From Mesobacillus subterraneus (lineage in GTDB: Bacteria > Bacillota > Bacilli > Bacillales > Cytobacillaceae): a DNA stretch of 64,000 bases. Under the pieces are notes generated by a model. That model worked only from the letters and a program-made list of their open reading frames with translations, was not told the DNA's origin and did not search any database. The translations under genes were made by a program, and so were the position numbers. Positions 60,144 through 64,000 of this stretch are shown one piece after another. Numbering within the stretch: position 1 is the stretch's first letter; each line of letters opens with the position of its first letter. Location of the stretch: NCBI RefSeq assembly GCF_003937825.1, contig NZ_RSFW01000002.1, forward strand, positions 62,001 through 126,000, written 5' to 3'.

Positions 60144-60326
60144 ATGTCAATTCCAATCTGGGTAATAGCAGTCGCAGCAGGAATCGTATTCAGTGCCATC
60201 ATGGCAGTAAAAACAGGAAAAGAAGAACGAAAAGAAGAAATGGAAAGCATTGAACGCGAAGGTGAGCTGTATATGAAGCGGCTTGAAAGAGAAAAAGAAC
60301 GTCGCGAAAATTCAGCAGGGGCATAG
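60144..60326 (+). CDS. yhaL: Sporulation protein YhaL
   Basis: 60 residues: an N-terminal membrane helix (IPIWVIAVAAGIVFSAIMAV) followed by a highly charged helix (TGKEERKEEMESIEREGEL). This matches YhaL, a small sporulation protein encoded between yhaM and prsA. GGAGGG lies nine bases before the ATG. It converges with prsA across a terminator. Confidence 0.9.
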   Translation: MSIPIWVIAVAAGIVFSAIMAVKTGKEERKEEMESIEREGELYMKRLEREKERRENSAGA

Positions 60327-60413
60327 AAGATAATAGTGTGTGAAGAGCAAGGCTGCTACAAGACTGACAACCCGCGGGCGAAGCCTCTCGGAACAAAATA
60401 TCAGCCGCAATTA

Positions 60414-60450
60414 AAAAACACTGGACTCCAGAAATGGAACCAGTGTTTTT
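60414..60450. terminator. Terminator of prsA (and yhaL)
   Basis: AAAAACACTGG/CCAGTGTTTTT stem between the convergent genes. Confidence 0.88.
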
Positions 60451-60460
60451 TGCTTATTCA

Positions 60461-61342
60461 TTATGGTTGAGTCGGTGCTTCTGCTTCTGGGAACTCAGCA
60501 GCGCCTTTAAGGTCCTTGTCCTTGATTTTTACATTGGCAGCGTCAAGTTCTCGCTTAAGGACCTCTTGAATTTTATTGGAATCAAGCTGTGCAAGCTTCA
60601 ATTCGTATTCCAATTCATCCTTCATTTCTTCGTAGGATTCTTTCTCTTTCTTTTCTGTTACCTTGATGATGTGGAAACCGTGCTGTGACTGAACAGGCTC
60701 GCTGATCTTGTTCACTTCTAGTGCGTAGGCAGCTTCTTCGAATTCAGGAACCATTTTTCCAGGTCCGAAGAACCCTAGGTCTCCACCCTGTGCAGCTGAA
60801 CCAGGATCCTGTGAATATTCCTTCGCCAAGTCTTCGAATTTAGCGCCTTCATCAAGCTTTTTCTTTACTTCCTGTGCTGTTTTTTCATCTTCTACAAGGA
60901 TATGGCTTGCCTTGATTTCAGGCTGGTATTCCTCATAACGTTTCTTCACGTCTTCTTCACTGACTTTGACGTCTTTGAGTGCTGCTTTTTCCATTAAAAG
61001 CTGGTCCCTTAAGATGTCTTTCAATTCTTCCTCGTCCTTAAGCTGGTTCTGTTGAAGGACCAATTCGAAATTGTCTCCGAGCTCCTCTTTCAGTTCGGCC
61101 ACTTTTGCGTCCACTTCTTCATCTGTTACTTTATAGTTTTTGGCAAGGACTTTCTGGTAAAGCATTTCCTGAAGTGCTTGCTCTCCGTATTTTTCCTTCA
61201 TTGACTGATACAGTTCTTCTTTGGTAATATTGCCAGCTTTCGATTCAACGATTACTTCCGATGAATCGCCATTATCGTTGCTGCATGCGCCTAACCCGAT
61301 AACTCCGGCTGCTACCGTGAGGGAAATCAACATTTTTTTCAT
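60461..61342 (-). CDS. prsA: Lipoprotein foldase PrsA
   Basis: 293-residue extracytoplasmic peptidyl-prolyl isomerase. The signal peptide MKKMLISLTVAAGVIGLGAC ends in a lipobox, so it is lipid-anchored at the outer face of the membrane. The parvulin domain (ASHILVEDEKTAQEV, DPGSAAQGGDLGFFGPGKM, SQHGFHIIKV) is intact, flanked by N- and C-terminal chaperone parts. It folds secreted enzymes and penicillin-binding proteins. ATG at 61342 follows AGGAGTG; the longer frame lacks a signal peptide at its start. Confidence 0.95.
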   Translation of the reverse strand: MKKMLISLTVAAGVIGLGACSNDNGDSSEVIVESKAGNITKEELYQSMKEKYGEQALQEMLYQKVLAKNYKVTDEEVDAKVAELKEELGDNFELVLQQNQLKDEEELKDILRDQLLMEKAALKDVKVSEEDVKKRYEEYQPEIKASHILVEDEKTAQEVKKKLDEGAKFEDLAKEYSQDPGSAAQGGDLGFFGPGKMVPEFEEAAYALEVNKISEPVQSQHGFHIIKVTEKKEKESYEEMKDELEYELKLAQLDSNKIQEVLKRELDAANVKIKDKDLKGAAEFPEAEAPTQP

Positions 61343-61476
61343 GGTGAACACTCCTAAACAGAAAATTCTAGTGGCCGTTTTCAATCCACAAAGTCTACTA
61401 TAACATAAATTCGGATTACTGCAAAAAATTAGCAATGGGTATTTTTGGATGTGCCCGCATAAATGGGCGGATATCT

Positions 61477-61505
61477 ATACCGATTGGTCAAACGTGCATA
61501 CGATG
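61477..61505 (+). promoter_or_regulatory. Possible sigma-E/K promoter of the first YjcZ-type gene
   Basis: ATAC (61477-61480), 16 bases, then CATACGATG. This is close to the mother-cell consensus (AC, N16-17, CATANNNTA). Confidence 0.4.
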
Positions 61506-61536
61506 TAGGGAAGAGAAAAGAAGGAGGTAATTCATT

Positions 61537-61617
61537 ATGGGCCACTATCATTCGGGATTTGCGTTAATCGTTGTCCTGTTCATTTTGCTGATTATCGTAG
61601 GAGCGTCATTCTGCTAA
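61537..61617 (+). CDS. YjcZ-family sporulation micro-protein 1
   Basis: 26 residues: MGHYHSGFALIVVLFILLII then VGASFC. The GFALIVVLFILLIIVG core is the YjcZ family signature, a single membrane helix found in small sporulation proteins. AAGGAGG lies nine bases upstream. First of three similar tandem genes. Confidence 0.88.
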   Translation: MGHYHSGFALIVVLFILLIIVGASFC

Positions 61618-61711
61618 TCAATAAAATGCCTAACAAAGCAGGGTAACTGCCTATGCGGAAATGATGTTACTTGAATAAGATATCCTAACCACTTTGGAAG
61701 GAGGTGTTAAT

Positions 61712-61795
61712 ATGAGTGCAGGTCACGGCTGCGGATTCGCGTTAATTGTCGTGTTATTCATTCTGTTAATCATTGTGGGTGCTGCTTGGTTTTAA
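61712..61795 (+). CDS. YjcZ-family sporulation micro-protein 2
   Basis: 27 residues: MSAGHGCGFALIVVLFILLI then IVGAAWF. AAGGAGG precedes the ATG. It shares its core with the genes on either side; the N terminus is Gly/Cys-rich. Confidence 0.88.
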   Translation: MSAGHGCGFALIVVLFILLIIVGAAWF

Positions 61796-61886
61796 CCGAT
61801 AAATAGGGTATGGGGAACCAATCGCTCTCCCATATTTCTTGAAATTGATCAAAAGGCAAGTTCGGAAAAAGGAAGGAGGGACCTCA

Positions 61887-61979
61887 ATGTCTGGAGGAGG
61901 CTGTGGATTCGGCAGCGGCTTTGCTTTACTCGTTGTCTTGTTCATTCTGTTAATCATCATTGGTGCCTCTTGGTTGTAA
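61887..61979 (+). CDS. YjcZ-family sporulation micro-protein 3
   Basis: 30 residues: MSGGGCGFGSGFALLVVLFI then LLIIIGASWL. GGAAGGAGGG precedes the ATG. The set looks like recent tandem duplication. Confidence 0.88.
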   Translation: MSGGGCGFGSGFALLVVLFILLIIIGASWL

Positions 61980-62135
61980 GCAGCCGATGCGGCAATGCTT
62001 TCATGCCCTGAACAAAAAGCACAGCATCCAGCTTCAGAGCAGGCGGTCGATGCTTTTTGGGTGAATTGGTGGAAACTCTTTCCGAGAAGTTTCTTAACCT
62101 TTAAAGCATGAAGTGAAAATGATATGCGTTGAATA

Positions 62136-62161
62136 AAGCGGTGAGGGAAGCCTCACCGCTT
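62136..62161 (-). terminator. Terminator of the small membrane protein gene
   Basis: AAGCGGTGAGG/CCTCACCGCTT stem 11 bases after the minus-strand gene end. Confidence 0.75.
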
Positions 62162-62172
62162 GGTTTATGTAG

Positions 62173-62361
62173 TCACGTATACAAGATTTCAACAAATGAT
62201 GAAATCAGCAGAATTGTAACTAATATATTGATCGTCCTGAAGATCTTTGCATGTTTGTCTTCCGGGATTTCCTTTTGGATGCAGAGGGAGTCTGTAAGCT
62301 TGTTTATATAGAAAAGGATGATAGCAGCAAAAAGGACAAACACGAACCAAATGGAGATCAT
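62173..62361 (-). CDS. Small two-helix membrane protein, unknown
   Basis: 62 residues with two hydrophobic helices (ISIWFVFVLFAAIILFYI and INILVTILLISSFVEILYT) joined by a charged loop (QKEIPEDKHAKIFR). AAGGAGGG lies about nine bases before the ATG at 62361; the seven preceding codons overlap that site and are dropped. No family recognised. Confidence 0.65.
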   Translation of the reverse strand: MISIWFVFVLFAAIILFYINKLTDSLCIQKEIPEDKHAKIFRTINILVTILLISSFVEILYT

Positions 62362-62664
62362 CGAAGAATCCCTCCTTATCAATCTTTTTATCTTAAATAC
62401 AATAACAAATATTTAGAGAAAAAGATAGTTTTTTATGCTGGTTGAAATAGGATAAGGGAGAAGGTGAATTTATTTTTTTGTGAATTTATGAGCAAAAAGG
62501 AAGAAGAATAAAAAGCGGAAGGATCTGCATGAATTTCATCCGCTTTACAAGAAGGGTATATCCTTGATCCAGCCAAAACTGCAGCCAGAGGAAGTGGACA
62601 ATGATTGTATTTCCCAGGAGTTATTCCTTCCTCTTATGACGGAGTTCATCGATTGCATGATGAA
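62362..62664. other. Spacer with one hairpin
   Basis: It holds an inverted repeat AAAGCGGA/TCCGCTTT (62512-62546) and no coding sequence I can support. The hairpin is closer to the 3' end of hpr (minus strand) and may help end that transcript. Confidence 0.4.
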
Positions 62665-63240
62665 TTAGACATACTCCTTTTCGGCTGGATCTTTTTTCTT
62701 TAACGTCCCATCTTCATCTGTAAATTTGTTGTCAATGTTCGAAAATGACTTTTCGAAGATCTCCATGAAATCATCGCCGTAGATATTTCTGACGATTGCC
62801 ATGATTTCAATGATATCCGGGAACTTGCCGTAAAGCTCCTTCAATGGCATAGCCCCTGAGAAGACAGCATTTTTATCAGGTTCATAGTTTTCCATCAGGG
62901 CGAGCAAGATGCCTTCACCTTCTTCGGTGAGCTGGATATACGTATTCCGCTTGTCGCTTTCTTTTTTGGAAAATTTCAGATACCCGCGTTCTTCAAGCTT
63001 TTTAGAAAAATTAAAGGCAGTGGACACATGCATGACCCCAAATTTTGCTACATCCGAGATGGATGCTCCGTTTAAATGATACGCAATCCATAAAATATGG
63101 TGCTCATTGATATTCAGGTCGAATGGCTTGATCCATTGCTGCCAATCCTTCTCGACAGACTTCCATAAAGCCTTGCTCAGCTGTGCAACTCGTTGGCTAA
63201 ACATCATTGCTTCTTTCATAGAATAATTTTTATCTCCCAT
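62665..63240 (-). CDS. hpr: MarR-family transition-state regulator Hpr (ScoC)
   Basis: About 191 residues. The core ([60 protein letters not shown]) matches B. subtilis Hpr/ScoC, a repressor of protease and sporulation genes during the transition state. The winged helix lies at about 35-125; a long C-terminal extension ends in a charged tail. ATG at 63240 is favoured by AGGTGA eight bases upstream; 63246 is also possible. Synteny with prsA and yhaH agrees. Confidence 0.93.
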   Translation of the reverse strand: MGDKNYSMKEAMMFSQRVAQLSKALWKSVEKDWQQWIKPFDLNINEHHILWIAYHLNGASISDVAKFGVMHVSTAFNFSKKLEERGYLKFSKKESDKRNTYIQLTEEGEGILLALMENYEPDKNAVFSGAMPLKELYGKFPDIIEIMAIVRNIYGDDFMEIFEKSFSNIDNKFTDEDGTLKKKDPAEKEYV

Positions 63241-63430
63241 TCTCATATTCACCTACTTTATTGTTTCTATTTTCATTATGCCAATAAAACAAAAATTAAT
63301 AAAGATATAAATTTACAAAATTTTTTGAATTTGTTAAATTGCATCCAAAGTCGGGGTGCAGTTATGTAGAAATTCATTGTCATAAATAAAAGGCCATTTG
63401 CATAATATATCTTTCTTGATAAAAAAGGAA

Positions 63431-63469
63431 AATCCTTCCCGGCAAAAAAATTTACTGAATGGAAGGATT
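63431..63469 (-). terminator. Terminator of yhaH
   Basis: AATCCTTCC/GGAAGGATT stem, with TTTTCCTTTTTT following on the minus strand. Confidence 0.8.
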
Positions 63470-63482
63470 ATGCCAGCGAGTA

Positions 63483-63851
63483 TTATTCTTTTGCATTTGA
63501 TGAAGCAAGCTCGGATTCAAGCTCTTTGATGGATTCTTCAAGCTCCATCACATCTTTCTGCAGTTCAATCTTATTTGCTTCTGTTTGCATCTTCCACTCA
63601 AAAATAGCCGTTTTTACATCCGTAACAAAGGATTGGATGACATCTTTTCCTTCTTTTGAAGCAGTGGATACCGTATCCTTTAATTCAACGGCGGCTTCCT
63701 TGATATCTTTGATTGAACCCATGAACTCATTCTTATTTGCTATAAGGGTTCTTCTTGTTTCATAACCTGATTTCGGAGCTGCCAGCAGGGTGGCGATCCC
63801 GGCTGCAACACCGCCTGCGAGCATTCCCATTAACAATGATTTCGTCTTCAT
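63483..63851 (-). CDS. yhaH: YtxH-domain protein YhaH
   Basis: 122 residues. An N-terminal membrane helix with glycines (LLMGMLAGGVAAGIATLLAA) followed by PKSGYETR is the YtxH signature, then a long helical tail with heptads (IKEAAVELKDTVSTASKEGK). YtxH proteins are stress-associated membrane proteins of unknown mechanism. ATG at 63851 follows AGAGGTGG. It lies upstream of hpr, as in B. subtilis. Confidence 0.88.
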   Translation of the reverse strand: MKTKSLLMGMLAGGVAAGIATLLAAPKSGYETRRTLIANKNEFMGSIKDIKEAAVELKDTVSTASKEGKDVIQSFVTDVKTAIFEWKMQTEANKIELQKDVMELEESIKELESELASSNAKE

Positions 63852-64000
63852 AGTTAAACCACCTCTACATTTTTCCTGTATATGTTCTCCAAAAGGATGG
63901 AAATTCCTCTTTCCTTCTATATTTAATTTCCTATTCTCGGTCAAATAAACGTACTAAGCTTCATAGGCTTAAATTAACAGGCATAAAGATAAAGTAAATT

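Overview
The window looks like chromosome from an endospore-forming, moderately low-GC member of the Bacillaceae close to Bacillus/Mesobacillus. Support comes from strong AGGAGG ribosome sites, an alpha/beta-type spore protein behind a sigma-G-type promoter, YjcZ, YhaL and YheC/YheD spore proteins, and long synteny with the Bacillus subtilis yheA-yhaX-hemZ-yhaRQP-yhaONML-prsA-hpr-yhaH region. No prophage, transposase, CRISPR array, rRNA or canonical tRNA gene was seen.

Layout. 1-3.5 kb: zinc/cadmium exporter CzcD with a convergent ArsR/CzrA-type repressor, a DUF421 membrane protein, a DUF202 protein and an unknown membrane protein. 4-6.9 kb: a membrane PAS-GGDEF-EAL protein, then a guanidine-I riboswitch in front of a SugE/Gdx exporter. 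6.9-12 kb: a PadR-HAAS pair, a frameshifted DUF4173 membrane protein with matching palindromic operators, a coiled-coil protein and a B12-binding radical SAM protein. 12-19.3 kb: a second CDF transporter, a CorC/HlyC-type transporter behind a structured leader, two sporulation-type histidine kinases, an acetyltransferase and a dicarboxylate symporter. 19.5-23 kb: TPP riboswitch-thiT and Fur-box-feoAB with a Cys-rich partner. 23-28.7 kb: a broken NERD gene, a 21-bp phased repeat array, an XRE regulator, a universal stress protein, a class A penicillin-binding protein, a 22-residue membrane peptide and an HPr-like protein without the catalytic histidine. 28.9-36 kb: an MFS exporter, a sigY operon with its own-type promoter, and a bmrCD multidrug ABC pair behind an attenuator leader with two short ORFs. 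36-41.4 kb: fumC, a spore protein with an unusual tRNA-like 5' leader, msmX, yxkF and a CstR/CsoR-type sensor. 41.4-46.8 kb: yheE and four consecutive YheC/YheD-type ATP-grasp genes. 47-61.3 kb: yheA, yhaX, hemZ, yhaR, yhzD, yhaQP, an S51 peptidase, yhaONML and prsA. 61.5-64 kb: three YjcZ-type micro-proteins, a small membrane protein, hpr/scoC and yhaH.

Common themes are metal and toxic-ion homeostasis (CzcD, a second CDF protein, Feo, Gdx, CstR-like), sporulation and envelope functions, and RNA-level control: two recognised riboswitches, one attenuator and two leaders I do not recognise. The most unusual signals are the tandem tRNA-like folds in the spore-protein leader, the switch-like leader of the CorC/HlyC gene, and six CACTAC motifs spaced exactly 21 bp apart. 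Three single-base homopolymer frameshifts (DUF4173 gene, NERD gene twice) may be real decay or sequence errors. Coordinates and motifs were read by eye; no alignment, folding or database search was run, and names rest on recalled family features and synteny.
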